Below, piece after piece: positions 36,042 to 46,660 of a stretch of DNA of 64,000 nucleotides. The notes under the pieces are model-generated. The model worked only from the letters and a program-made list of their open reading frames with translations. It had not been told where the DNA came from and did no database searches. Every line of letters begins with the position of its first letter. The stretch's first letter is position 1. The translations under genes were made by a program, and so were the position numbers. Source of the stretch: Brachynemurus nebulosus (taxonomy: Eukaryota > Arthropoda > Insecta > Neuroptera > Myrmeleontidae). The stretch covers positions 66,890,142 through 66,954,141 of the forward strand of contig JAPWDM010000003.1 in the NCBI GenBank assembly GCA_035578155.1. The letters run 5' to 3'.

Positions 36042-36892
36042 CATGGTGGTCACAGATTTTCAAAGATCAAATTCCCTGATTTTCCCTGGTTTTCCAGAAA
36101 TGTTATTAAAAACTTCCCTGACTATTTTGTAAAAAATGTCGCCCCTACTTTATCCCGAAAAGCTAAAAAAATGTCTTAATAACTTTTTAAAACTTTTTCT
36201 CAAAAAAAAAGTAAATGAAGAGAAAAAAAAAAAGAAATACGCGCCTATTTTTAAATCTAACCTCAAAACAAGTGAAAAATATTGATTGAAATTTTATCCC
36301 TAACTAAATTTATATCTACATATAATAAAACTGTAAATCTGTCTCTGTCTGTCTATCTGTCTGTTCACGCATCACGTAAAAACTACTGGACGGATTTTAA
36401 TGAAATTTGGTGTGATGATAACTTATTACCTGGGTAAACATCTAAGATACTTTTTATTCTAGAAAATGTCTCATTCCCACGGGAAAATGGAAAAACTATT
36501 TTGAGCATCTACATACATTACGCCAATTTACATATTTCATAAAAAATTTCATAACTATAGTAACAAAAATTGTAAATAAATTTTGTAGTTTGGAAATTTT
36601 TCTGAATTTTAAATAAAAAAAAATGTTGCTAATTGTGTACCGAAAAATACAATAAATACACAATTGTCAATTTGGAGACAATTTAATGCATTTTGTGTTG
36701 CAAGAAACTACAAATTGGAAAAGAAACTACTCAACGTTTCGCGTGAACAACGTCATGGGTACGGCTAGTAAGATTATAAAAATCAATTTCTTTCCAGTTT
36801 TCTGGTAAAATTCCCTGACTTTTCCACAAAAAAATTTAGAATTCCCTGACATTTCCAGGTTTTCTAGGTTTTCCAGTAATGTGGCCACCACG
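36042..36892. mobile_element. TIR element rich in TTCCCTGA motifs, host of a Helitron
   Basis: Ends CATGGTGGTCACA and, inverted, TGTGGCCACCACG. ACAAT flanks each side directly (36037-36041, 36893-36897), a possible 5-bp duplication. The repeated AATTCCCTGAYTTTCC and TTTTCCAG motifs lie in both remaining portions. A Helitron fills 36315-36769, so the original element was about 400 bp. Confidence 0.7.
36315..36769 (+). mobile_element. Non-autonomous Helitron (copy D), nested
   Basis: Begins TCTACATATAATAAAACTG and ends with CGTCATGGGTACGG then CTAGT. It contains one GGACGGATTTTAATG unit, then a different, degenerate 3' half. It lies wholly within the TTCCCTGA-rich TIR element. Confidence 0.8.
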
Positions 36893-37345
36893 ACAATACA
36901 ATAACCGTTCGAGTATACAATAATTGCTACACTTGTTATGTACGTTACTGTAAATCCGACGACGGCATGCTATGACGTAATTTCGACATTTTAATAAATT
37001 AACCATCGGCGCATTTACTCAATGGTGGAGTGATGCACGTCCAGTATGATGATTTATTATAAGTAGGAGGTTAATTTTACATTGTAATTTGATTTGTCTT
37101 GGCTAGATAGCGCTGATATCAACGTATCGTGTTCCGACGTCGCAATATTAAATTTTTTTTTTTAATTCGTTTTATAAAATATGTAGCAATCTTGATTTGT
37201 TTACATCATTTACATTTATAATGAGGGCAATGATATTTTGTGGCACAAAAAAAAAAAAAAAATGAAAAATGAAAATGCGAAAATCTATCTGATGTACATA
37301 AAGACCGACATGATAAATGGAAAAATCAAACGGAACAGACACTAA
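36893..37345. other. No gene recognised
   Basis: AT-rich; ends at the TAA target site of the Harbinger element. Confidence 0.5.
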
Positions 37346-38430
37346 TGCCCGGTTTTTCAGTGATGGTTTAAACCAAAGATTATAGTTAAACTCGAGTTTA
37401 TCTCATTTTTCAGTTTTACAGTGTGAGTTTAAATATGGCCGCCAGTTTAAACCACGTTTAACTTAAACGGCCAATATTCGTGGTTTAAACTCCACATTTA
37501 GTTTAAACCTAGGAAACGTCAAATATTGTGTTTAATTTTTGGTTAAATAAAATATAAAAATAATGTATTTTGAATCCGATTTTGAAGATGAGAGCGACCA
37601 AGAGTATTATTTAGATTTAGTAATTTAGATAATTTTAATTTTTATTCAAGATTTCCAATACAAAAAGAAACTGCTTTTTTCGTTCTGGAGAAAATTCGCC
37701 CTCATACACAGCATATAACAAGCTGGCATGTTTTTTTTCTTTTTAAATAATAATCATTAAACTGAAAACTATTATAATAGTAATAATTTTTAAGAATAAC
37801 GCATTATCTCCTGAAATAATGTTCTTGTTGACATTAAGATATTATGCAAGTGGGGGTATGCTTATAATATGTGGAGATTTCGCAGGAGTATCGAAAACTA
37901 CTACGAGTAAAGTAGTGAAACTAGTATCCCACAATGTTCCTCTTAAATTTATTAAATTTCTTAAATTTCCAGTGTCAGACATGGAAAAGACTCAAATTAT
38001 AAGAAATTTTTATAACATTGCGTGGTTTCCTAAAGTGATTGCTGCTGTAGAAATTAGAAATGTGACGCAATGAATCAGAAACACTGATAAAGGCAAAGAA
38101 ATTGCACAGCCCAATGCCTTTTTTATGACACGCTTTAAAACTTTATAGCACCCTAATGTAATTTTTAAAAATATATTCAAATATATACATTTAAATTATT
38201 TTCACATAGTAGAAGATATCATCAAAATTCAAACAATCTGTTTTGACATCTATTAAAAAAGCCAAAAGTAGTAATTTGCTATGGTTACTTAGTTTAAACT
38301 CCGTTTAAATAAACTACGGTAGTATTGACACTGTAAAACATCGGTGGTTTAACTGATTAGTTTAAACTTGAGTTTAGCTAAACGTGGTTTATATAAACTC
38401 AAGTTTAAACGGCCACTGAAAAACCGGGCA
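37346..38430 (+). mobile_element. PIF/Harbinger element
   Basis: Terminal inverted repeats TGCCCGGTTTTTCAGTG and CACTGAAAAACCGGGCA. TAA duplications lie on both sides (37343-37345, 38431-38433), the 3-bp TWA-type duplication expected of PIF/Harbinger. Subterminal GTTTAAAC/AGTTTAAAC motifs recur at both ends and may be transposase-binding repeats. The element encodes the broken transposase at 37563-38073 and lacks a second (MADF/Myb) gene. Confidence 0.93.
37563..38073 (+). pseudogene. Broken Harbinger (HARBI1-like) transposase
   Basis: An acidic N-terminal piece (37563-37625, MYFESDFEDESDQEYY) ends at a stop. A second piece in another frame (37649-37729) reads RFPIQKETAFFVLEKIRPH and onward. 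A third (37795-38073) reads NNALSPE, LLTLRYYASGG, FAGVSKTTTSKVVKLVS and FYNIAWFPKVIAAVEI. This order is the N-terminal, helix-turn-helix and first-catalytic-Asp region of PIF/Harbinger DDE transposases. A GT...AG segment at 37730-37794 (65 bp) rejoins pieces two and three in frame and is probably a real intron. The family GAIDGTH motif appears as AAVEI, so the first catalytic Asp is Glu. The rest of the catalytic domain is deleted. The enzyme cannot be functional. Confidence 0.85.
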
Positions 38431-39288
38431 TAATTAGTCTAATGATAATTTAATTGATTATGATTCTACAAAATTTGTTGGTTATTGTGTTATACAGTAG
38501 TAGCAAAAAGAAATTGAACAAAACATAAGTCTTATCAGTTTGACCTTTAGTTTTTATGTTATGCAATAGTACCTACCTATAATATGTGGAAGACGTCAAT
38601 TTGTCATTGTTTTCTTTTTTTTTTTTTAAATAATGGTTTAAACAATATGATTTGAGGTTAAGTCCTTGTCGTGGTCGACACCTCATTACACCATTATTAC
38701 AAATTATTGTAATTTGTTAAAACATGACATCAAAATGTACAAATGGATCTTCGATCAAAATGTTAGATTACATCATATTTTAAAATATACATAAATATTA
38801 TTTTTTTTAACAGCAATTATAAAGTATTGTTCTGAAATTTTTTTGAAAATAGAACCCTAGGCCGGCGTTATTGATGTATTTGATATGTAGAGGGGAGGGA
38901 TCAATCACAGCCATCAACCCAATGGTAATCCCTAACGATACTGCGCAAAAGGGTATTACCTATGGCTATAATAGTAGATGGTCACTTTGAACGATGTTTC
39001 CCGATCACCTATAAAGTAATTCTAATAAAATGAACAAATTAATGAATGACATCACTAGCGAGCGGTACCGCTATAGTGATGGCCAATGTTAATCGTTTGA
39101 CCGCCACGACACGGTATTACAAAGTACTGTCCCTGTGGTCTTTGTTGCGGGTGTTACTACAGCACCCAATCTGTTGTCAAGGTTCGTAAAAGAACAGTTT
39201 GTACCAAGCGCAATTTGCTTTTGCAATGCATATTTTATTCAAATACCAAATTTTCTGTTAACTAATAGTACTCTTAAGTATGGGCTAA
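38431..39288. other. No gene recognised
   Basis: AT-rich DNA after the Harbinger element. The 89-codon frame starting at 39135 has no recognisable domain and runs through the following hairpin. Confidence 0.45.
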
Positions 39289-39345
39289 TTTTGCTAATTT
39301 TCTTCCAATCCTTGGTTAGCCAGGATTGGAAGAAAATTAGCAAAA
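39289..39345. other. Perfect 24-bp stem-loop
   Basis: Left arm 39289-39312 (TTTTGCTAATTTTCTTCC, then AATCCT) pairs without mismatch with right arm 39322-39345 around a 9-base loop TGGTTAGCC. No TIR-element features surround it. A small foldback element or an inverted duplication by template switching are the likely origins. A perfect stem of this length is unusual for a microRNA, which normally has mismatches. Confidence 0.85.
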
Positions 39346-40381
39346 AGGAGTTCGAAGAGAGCAAAACGACGTTGTTAATGGTGTTTTTTGTGGGTTATAT
39401 ATAGTATTTCAGAATCGTGCCCACCCCTCGTAGCCGAGAGCTGTGCTCTATACGAAAGAAAGGAAAAAAAGGAAAATGAAGTAAATAAAGGAATGAAACA
39501 AGCAAAAAAAAGGTCACCAGACTAATTTTTAAAGATCCAGAGGGAAAAAATGTAAAACGACCAAAAAACGTCGCCAGGATAATTTTGTAAGGGAAAATTT
39601 ACGAAGAAAAATGTAAAAAAAAAAATCCGAAAAAAAATTTTCCAAAATTTTTTCCGGAAGTTCACTTTTTACCCTATGTTCTTAAGTGTTTGGTACTGTT
39701 TAACACTTGCTGCTAATTTAAGAGAGAGTACTACATTATGTGGGTATTCTTTTCTTACAATTAGTGGGGTACTTGTTTCATGTGCGCAATATACTGTAAA
39801 ATAAGGTTAATCTTTGGAACTGTCCATACAGTCAGAGGTCCGTGGCTCAAATGCGTCCCGCAGTGCCAAGAGCGTCTTCAACCTCGAATTCGTAAATTAC
39901 ACGTTTTTCCGGGTTGAAATATATCAAATATATGTAATATATCTTGTTACTTTTTCCAAATTCCTTCAAGAAATGTGATTTAATTTCCGACTGTACTTTC
40001 CGGTTCTTTCTACAATTTTGATTTTGTGAAAAATGAAAAAAAAATACAGTATCGAGAACCTACGAACCGCTTTAAATTTCAGATTTCTGTAACATCAAAA
40101 TTATGGTTTTCGAAGCTTTAAAAAAAAATGACCTCATTAAATTCAATTAATAGCTACAAAAATGAAATGAATTAGATCCATTGGTAAACTTGGGTCATTT
40201 GCGTGCGAAATTTTTATTTTTCCTGTAAAAAATAGCGCTTCCAATATTCCGGATGTGATTCTTCTGTTCGGCTACAGCATTATTTCTAACAGATATCATC
40301 CAAAATTTGCTCTGCGACTGATCTGTTAAACATCACTGTTATAATATAAAGTTTGCTCAACTAAACTAAAATAAACAAATA
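39346..40381. other. No gene recognised
   Basis: AT-rich with A-runs near 39470-39640; no frame worth calling. Confidence 0.5.
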
Positions 40382-40979
40382 AGGTACATTGGGATAATAT
40401 GGTCACCTTAAGCTTTGAGGCCATATATCATAAAAACTAAGAGGAAGAGAGAGAAAAAACACAATTGTCAGCTGTTGTTAATATATTATAAAAAAAAAGG
40501 CACAAAAATTTTGGTAACAACTTAGAATTTAAAAAAATAAAATCAGTTTTCTCAAGAAAAGGGAAAATGGCCATATTTCCATCATGTGCAGAAAATATGG
40601 CCATAATCATGTCTTCGTCATGTCTGTGAAGGATAATCTGCTTTTCTCGTCCATATTTCCTGCAGATGTTGAAGGTCTAGGCTGAACAGAGAATGAGGAA
40701 ATAGGAGGTCGATCCTCATGACAATCCGGGAAGTTTACTGAGGTAGTTTTGTTCAAAGTTAATTCGATTCGGCAAAATTGAACACAAATTTCTGCAGAAC
40801 TGAACTTTTTTAACTGTCAAAGTGGCGTCTGTAAAACAGTACCTACGACATCTGGTTTACTAATTTGCTTGTCTATGGGCTCTATATTAATGGTGCCATC
40901 TGTTATATATTTCTTGTACTTTTCGAGATATAAGAAAATGACCATATTAACCGATTGACCATATTACCTCCAGGTACCT
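40382..40979. mobile_element. TA-flanked element, pogo/Tigger-like
   Basis: Ends AGGTACATTGGGATAATATG and the inverse (ATATTACCTCCAGGTACCT), with TA at 40380-40381 and 40980-40981. ATATGGTC and ATATGGCC motifs repeat inside both ends. The interior from 40580 to 40935 on the minus strand carries a frameshifted coding remnant (next entry). Confidence 0.75.
40601..40935 (-). pseudogene. Frameshifted coding remnant, probably a transposase tail
   Basis: Read on the minus strand, one frame from about 40935 gives YLEKYKKYI, TDGTINIEPIDKQ and SKPDVVGTVLQTPL before a stop. Immediately after, another frame continues AEICVQFCRIELTLNK, then HEDRPPISSFSVQPRPST and SAGNMDEKSRLSFTDM before a stop. Mixed E/D/P/R/S composition unlike AT noise, a low-complexity PRPSTSAG linker and its position inside a TA-flanked TIR element suggest the C-terminal tail of a Tigger/jerky-type transposase. 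No catalytic motif remains, so the identity is an inference. Confidence 0.4.
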
Positions 40980-41864
40980 TATTTCTCCTCTTTTAGAAGG
41001 TGTATTTTTCAAAACTGATTAGTAAACCGCGTACTATAGTAGCACCCATTACTGTTACTGTGTCAATATGCTATGTATAGGTATGAGTACACCGTACAAG
41101 GGCACATTATATAATAATATAATAATAATCAATGTTAAATAATCAACAAAGATAAACCAATTATTATTAAATAATTGAGGATGTGGAAAAATATGTTTAT
41201 AATGTCATCGTCAGTCTGTAAATAGCATATTTAATAGGTCATTAAAAAATTATCTACCATTTAATTATATAATTAATACACGCAAAAGGTGAACTAAAAC
41301 AATGGCAGGACAAATTTAGATGTTATGTAGTCGAAAATCTATAAACAGGTTAATCGTTTGACGTCAATATCTCCCAACTTTCCACTGGAGAAAAAACCAT
41401 CCTACGCACCAAAGTAATTTTTTCGCAACAAAAAAATTTTAAATATTTGAGAAATTTAGCGAACATTTTTTTTTTTATTACTGTTTTTAATGCCTTAAGG
41501 CCAACAAGCAATGTGCTATTTTTGTTTGTATTAAATAACAAAATGATTGAATTATTTCAAATAAAAACTCAATTATGTCTGTTAAAAAAAAAAAAAATGT
41601 TTACTTAAAGTTGAATCACAAAAAAATTCCTTTATTATGTCAGAATCACGCCGAAAATAGTTTTTATAGTAGGCAGAAAGAAGTATTTGGTATCAAAAGC
41701 GTTGAATTTTGGTGTTTGAAACAAGTGTTTTATTACTTTTATTACACCAAACGTATAAGTGTCGAAACATAGTTTTATTCTGATTTCCCTTTCATTTTTC
41801 AAAGCAGGCATTGTATTCTTGTTTTTGTTACTAAAACATACGATTTAAGAAATCATAATTTTTT
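40980..41864. other. No gene recognised
   Basis: AT-rich; the 63- and 65-codon frames at 41350-41772 have no domain. Confidence 0.5.
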
Positions 41865-42290
41865 ACCTCTAAAATCACTCCCAATTCCGTCCCAAGTTCC
41901 GTCTTAAAACATGAACAATTTTAGGATTTTTCTAGGGTAAATATTTATTTTCGATATTGTACAGAATTCGATTGTTTGATTGATACGAGTGCTGCAGCAC
42001 ATTTCATTATCCCATAATTTCTATAAAATGTTGCAACAAGACTCGAGTGCCGCCCCAATTTCCACAGTTTTGCCTCTAAAATCACTCCCAACTAAAATTA
42101 TGGTTCACAATTTTGTGATTTTTCAGTTGTTATCGTAACAAAATTGAAATTCCTTCTTGGAACTTGAACATTTTTACGATCTTTTCGGTATTGTACGGAT
42201 TTCGATTGTTTACTTGATACGGGTGCTGCAGTATGTTTCATTGTTCCAAAAAATTTATAAAATGTTGCAACATTGCAATCGTGAATAACA
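41865..42290 (+). repeat. Diverged tandem duplication, unit about 207 bp
   Basis: Two copies begin CCTCTAAAATCACTCCCAA (about 41866 and 42073). They share GATATTGTACAGAATTCGAT-like, GATACGRGTGCTGCAG, CATTTCATT and TATAAAATGTTGCAAC. Copy 2 has an extra stretch near its start. An 84-codon minus frame over copy 2 is spurious. Confidence 0.7.
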
Positions 42291-43097
42291 ACAACATCGA
42301 TGTATATATAGACAGATACATCAAATAATGTTACTCCATTTAATATAATCATATTAAAATCCGACGCTAACTATTAAATTAGGGTAATGAGTTAATTGCA
42401 ACATTAAAACCAGAACGAATAAATAAACATTTACATGTTGAAAAAGTGGCACAAATATATTTATGAGTGTATGTATGTACCAATGTATATCACCGCCGTA
42501 GCTAGAAGAGTAAAGCCGGAGGAAAGCCGAACAGCAGCAGCTAACTAACTAAACATTTGTAAGGTACACCGGAGATGACTTACTAAGCCCCGTGTGCTAT
42601 TAAGTATACATACGTAGTAAGTGTAGTTTGATATAGTTTTAAATGTAATGGTTTTACATATATTACAAAGTATGTTGTTACATTTTCGCGACTTCTAAAT
42701 AGTTAAATATCAACACACTCGCGTTCGTTATACATATATATCGTTGTGCTTGTAACGGCACAGAATTTCATAAAAATAGGTTACTAACCAACATCTCATC
42801 ATATTTTATACCACTTAATATAACGACTAATTGTGATGAGACTTGAGTCAGGTTACGACTGCTCAATTTTTATTGAGTACGTGTCTATATTCTTAAGAAA
42901 TTTTACTAACTTAGGCATTTTGAAAAAAAATTTTTTAGGAATTTGTTTCCACTTCGGCGCACAGTAGATAATGCGAGAATGCTTTTTTCTGAGGAAGTAA
43001 ACGGCCAGGGGGGGGGGAACAATCAACAGAAAACATCTAGAGGAAAATTTTTTTTTCATAATCTACATCAATTTCTTTTTGAAAATGTTCAGGATTA
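42291..43097. other. No gene recognised
   Basis: Around 42490-42600 the composition is more balanced (AGCCGGAGGAAAGCCGAACA, CAGCAGCAG), but there is no open frame. A G10 run lies near 43010. Confidence 0.45.
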
Positions 43098-43601
43098 TTA
43101 ACCCCTTATCGCATACGAAGCCATATATGGATTCTAAGTTTTACTATTTTTTTTCAACATATTAAAAAAAAATATTTTAAACTAATGTTGAATCCTAACT
43201 TTATACTCTTTCGAGTAACGGAACGTAATTTTTGTTGTCTTTGGTAAGTACGGGTTGTCAAATTATTTGAAGTTATGTTCAAAGTGTCCGACTGTTACAG
43301 TGCAATTAATTGGTGCTAATTTTATTTGTGAAAATTAAAAACAATAAGACAGTAAGTACTAAAATCAAAAATTTTCAAAACACATTCTTTATATATTCAA
43401 GAACATGGAATAGTTGTGATTCGTGTGTGTTTTCTTGTTTTCTTCGATTTTTGGGGCTTATTTTGAAATTTCCATATTTGGCTTCGTATGCGAGTAATTT
43501 CTATACAATAAGACCACTAAAATAAAAGAGGTGAAAGATATTTTCAGTAAAAAAAAATTTTTTTCTTCACCTCCTTCATAATTGATGCAATAAGGGGTTA
43601 A
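43098..43601. mobile_element. piggyBac-like MITE
   Basis: TTAA then CCCCTTATCGCAT at the left and ATGCAATAAGGGG then TTAA at the right. CCC-starting ends at a TTAA target fit the piggyBac superfamily. An internal inverted pair CGCATACGAAGCCATAT / ATTTGGCTTCGTATGCG (43113 and 43477) gives the left portion its own palindrome. The 71-codon frame inside is not recognised. Confidence 0.8.
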
Positions 43602-43744
43602 AAAATATTGATTTTTGAGAATGTGGCATTAACTTAAGTTTTAATTCTCATTTTTTGGTAAAAAATCTATCTTAAAATTGTTGATAAGAAAAGGGAATGG
43701 TTTATCGTACGTAAAAATGGTAAGTACTAATTTTGAAGAAATTA

Positions 43745-43957
43745 CCAGTTTGAAAAACGTAGTTTCCAGAAGAAAGTGTCTAAAGTTTCAATAGATACGT
43801 GTTTGTATCTATTGAAAATATCGGCTTCAGACTCATTTCGGGGTGCTGGTACTTCGGAAAGTAATTTTTCAAAAATTTTCTCCACCTGCAATTCTTTTGG
43901 AATATCATTTTCAGATAGTTTGAATTCAAAAAATATTTTCCTTCCATTTTCGTCAAA
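43745..43957 (-). CDS. Unidentified 71-codon open frame without start codon
   Basis: A minus-strand frame bounded by TGA (43958-43960) and TAA (43742-43744). It reads FDENGRKIFFEFKLSENDIP, then KELQVEKIFEKLLSEVPAPR, then NESEADIFNRYKHVSIETLD and TFFWKLRFSNW. The balanced charged composition (many E, D, K, R plus P and W) is unlike the F/I/K/N/Y noise of other frames here. A GGTAAT right at the stop could be a splice donor, so this may be an internal exon or a remnant of one. No convincing acceptor is seen upstream and I do not recognise the family. Frames on both other registers are also open but look like noise. It lies just outside the piggyBac-like MITE. Confidence 0.35.
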
Positions 43958-44546
43958 TCATGATAAGTCAAGTGCTTACTCAATATTATTAAATATGAAA
44001 TCTTAAACTCATTACCCATCACAATTTGAAACACATAAATTTTCAATGTTGTTCAGAAAACTAGGCGTCGTCTTTTCACGACGACGTTCTCAATTCACAA
44101 CTACACACAAAGATACCACTCTAGTCACTCTACTACACACACAGTGGCGCAGTGAGTTTGTTACGAGTTTTCAATTATTATCACCTACATATATTTCATA
44201 TTCGACATTAATATACATACATAGTACAAAAGTTACATGTTTTAAGATATTGTTTGCTCTTGTTATATTTAAATATGTTACGACAATTCAAAGTACTCTT
44301 ATACATATACACTACCGTATCAAACCAAAAGGAGGACAAAAATCAGTCATGTATTTTACAAGGAGAGGGCACGACCTGGGAAATTGACTTTGGGATGGAA
44401 TTTTGCAGGATTGTAGTCTCCTAGAAGATTAATCAATTGTGAAAATATAAAGACACACTGGTTAGTCAATTTCGAGAAAAACGCTTTCAAAATTCTATCA
44501 TTTACTGTATGTTTATATATTATGATACATTTGAATGTCAAATCAA

Positions 44547-44613
44547 CAGTTAGTTTAGCACAATCGGTAGCGTGTCATAGTGGCAATGAGTGCACGGGTT
44601 CGATTCCGACTGC
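44547..44613 (+). ncRNA. tRNA-like Pol III promoter segment, left arm
   Basis: 5' CAGTTAG can pair with 3' CGACTG. A-box-like TAGTTTAGCACAATCGGTAG and a consensus B-box GGTTCGATTCC are present at about the right spacing. The anticodon arm does not fold properly, so it is tRNA-derived rather than a functional tRNA. It points toward the centre of the palindrome. Confidence 0.55.
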
Positions 44614-44963
44614 GAGTAATTTTTATTTTTTTTATTTTGTTAATTAAATATTAAAATTAATAAATTTCAAAAATAAATAATTATTTCTAACAATAAATTC
44701 ATTCCGGTTCTTGTATATAATTATAAGTAAATTTATAATCAATAAAATTCTTATTTTTTTTAATTAAAAAACGGTTTTGGTAATTTTATTATTTACCTAT
44801 GTAAGAAAAGCTTAGATACTTATTAAAAAATTATTAAGTAAATGGTTACGAATTAAAAAAAAAACAAACAATTACATTTTAATTTATGATATTTATTGTT
44901 AGAAATAATTATTTATTTTTGAAATTTATTAATTTTAATATTTAATTTAAAAAAAAAATACTT

Positions 44964-45029
44964 GCAGTCGGAATCGAACCCGTGCACTCGTTGCCACTAT
45001 GACACTAATGACTTGAGCTAAACTAACTG
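44964..45029 (-). ncRNA. tRNA-like Pol III promoter segment, right arm
   Basis: The mirror of the left-arm segment on the minus strand: CAGTTAGTTTAGCTCAAGTC, then the B-box GGTTCGATTCC and CGACTGC. The A-box is less well kept than in the left arm. Also points inward. Confidence 0.5.
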
Positions 45030-45694
45030 TTAATTTGACATTCAAATGTAAGATATATAAACATACAGTAAATGAAGTTAGAATTTTGAAAGCGTTTTGC
45101 TCGAAATTGACTGGCCAAGGGATCTTTATATTTTCACAACTGATTAATCTTCTAGGGGACTATAATCCTGCGAAATCCCATCCCAAAGTCAATTTCCCAG
45201 GTCGTGCCTTCTCCTTGTTAGTTTGGTAGTTGAAAAATTGAAAGACTGCCATTTTGCCTCGGTACGTCTATGTATATAATGGTATGCATATATCACTCGT
45301 TACCTATGCACATCAAAAGCAAAGTTACTTATTACGATTTTTCTAAGTTTACTTCTTTTCTTTTTTGTGTGTTAAGTGCATGAGAAAATATGTCTTTACA
45401 CATTTTGTAAACATACATATACATACTTATAGTGCATAATAAATAATACATACATTATTACATCATATGGGTATACATGTTGTACATAAACATAAAAGAG
45501 ACAAAAAACACAAAAACCACTATTTTTACATTATTTAACAAACAAATGTTTATAATTAAATTATGTGTATACAATGTTTTCAACCACTTTAAACGGTTTA
45601 ATTGTAAAACAAAAATAAAAAGAATTACACATTATAAAAGTAAATTTGTTTATTTTCAAATCAAAAATTACTGTGGGTGCATTATTTAGACCGA

Positions 45695-46250
<556 letters not shown>

Positions 46251-46399
46251 GTGGTAAAAAACATGCCCGATCCAAAAATATCCCCTTTTTGACAATAAAA
46301 ATTTTTTAGGTACTAACAAAACTTAATTAATAAAATGACGGAATCCACCCTCTGGAATCTGACAAAATGTAAACAAACTAAAGTCAGTTTTTTAATTTT

Positions 46400-46660
46400 T
46401 CTATAAAAATTAATTTACCTTCAAAACCATTTTTTTCCGATGGTGTAAGAAAAAATTTCGAAAATTTTTGAACTGTAACAAAATTTTGCAAAAAACTCAT
46501 CTTTTTTGGACGAAAAATACTCAAAAAATCATGATTTGGACATCGAACGTGTCTGAACGACGAACTCATCCAAGAGTTTGGGACCTTGCAACATTTTCGC
46601 CAAATTTCATAAAAATAGGATGTTTCGTTCGAGAGTTATTCGCCAAAAATTAAATTCTGG
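46400..46660 (+). repeat. Interspersed repeat family P, copy 4 (partial)
   Basis: Begins within the family (TTTTTTCCGATGGTGTAAGA), passes GGACATCGAACGTGTCTGAA and CGAACTCATCCAAGAGTTTG, and stops after GTTCGAGAGTTATTCGCC. The distal part with the TA tract is missing. It follows copy 3 in the same orientation. Confidence 0.65.

Larger units (their letters stand above)
44358..45218. mobile_element. Palindromic element with a tRNA-like promoter in each arm
   Basis: Arms of about 345 bp, starting ACAAGGAGARGGCACGACCT and ending as its inverse, surround about 180 bp of AT-rich spacer centred near 44788. Each arm carries a tRNA-like segment and a conserved outer portion. Arms differ by scattered substitutions and 3-base indels. 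A read-through transcript would fold into a long hairpin. The frames of 61 (minus, left arm) and 64 codons (plus, right arm) are equivalents in the two arms. Confidence 0.85.

Noticed and set aside
39289..39345. microRNA precursor
   Set aside because: The perfect 24-bp stem with a 9-base loop lacks the usual mismatches and flanking lower stem; expression data would be needed.
39135..39404. 89-codon frame as a gene
   Set aside because: The frame runs through a perfect hairpin and has no recognisable domain or codon signal.
43776..44006. 76-codon plus-strand Ser-rich frame
   Set aside because: Antisense shadow of the more protein-like minus-strand frame at 43745-43957.
44046..44387. 113-codon plus-strand frame
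   Set aside because: No recognisable domain; it ends inside the palindromic element and has noise-like composition.
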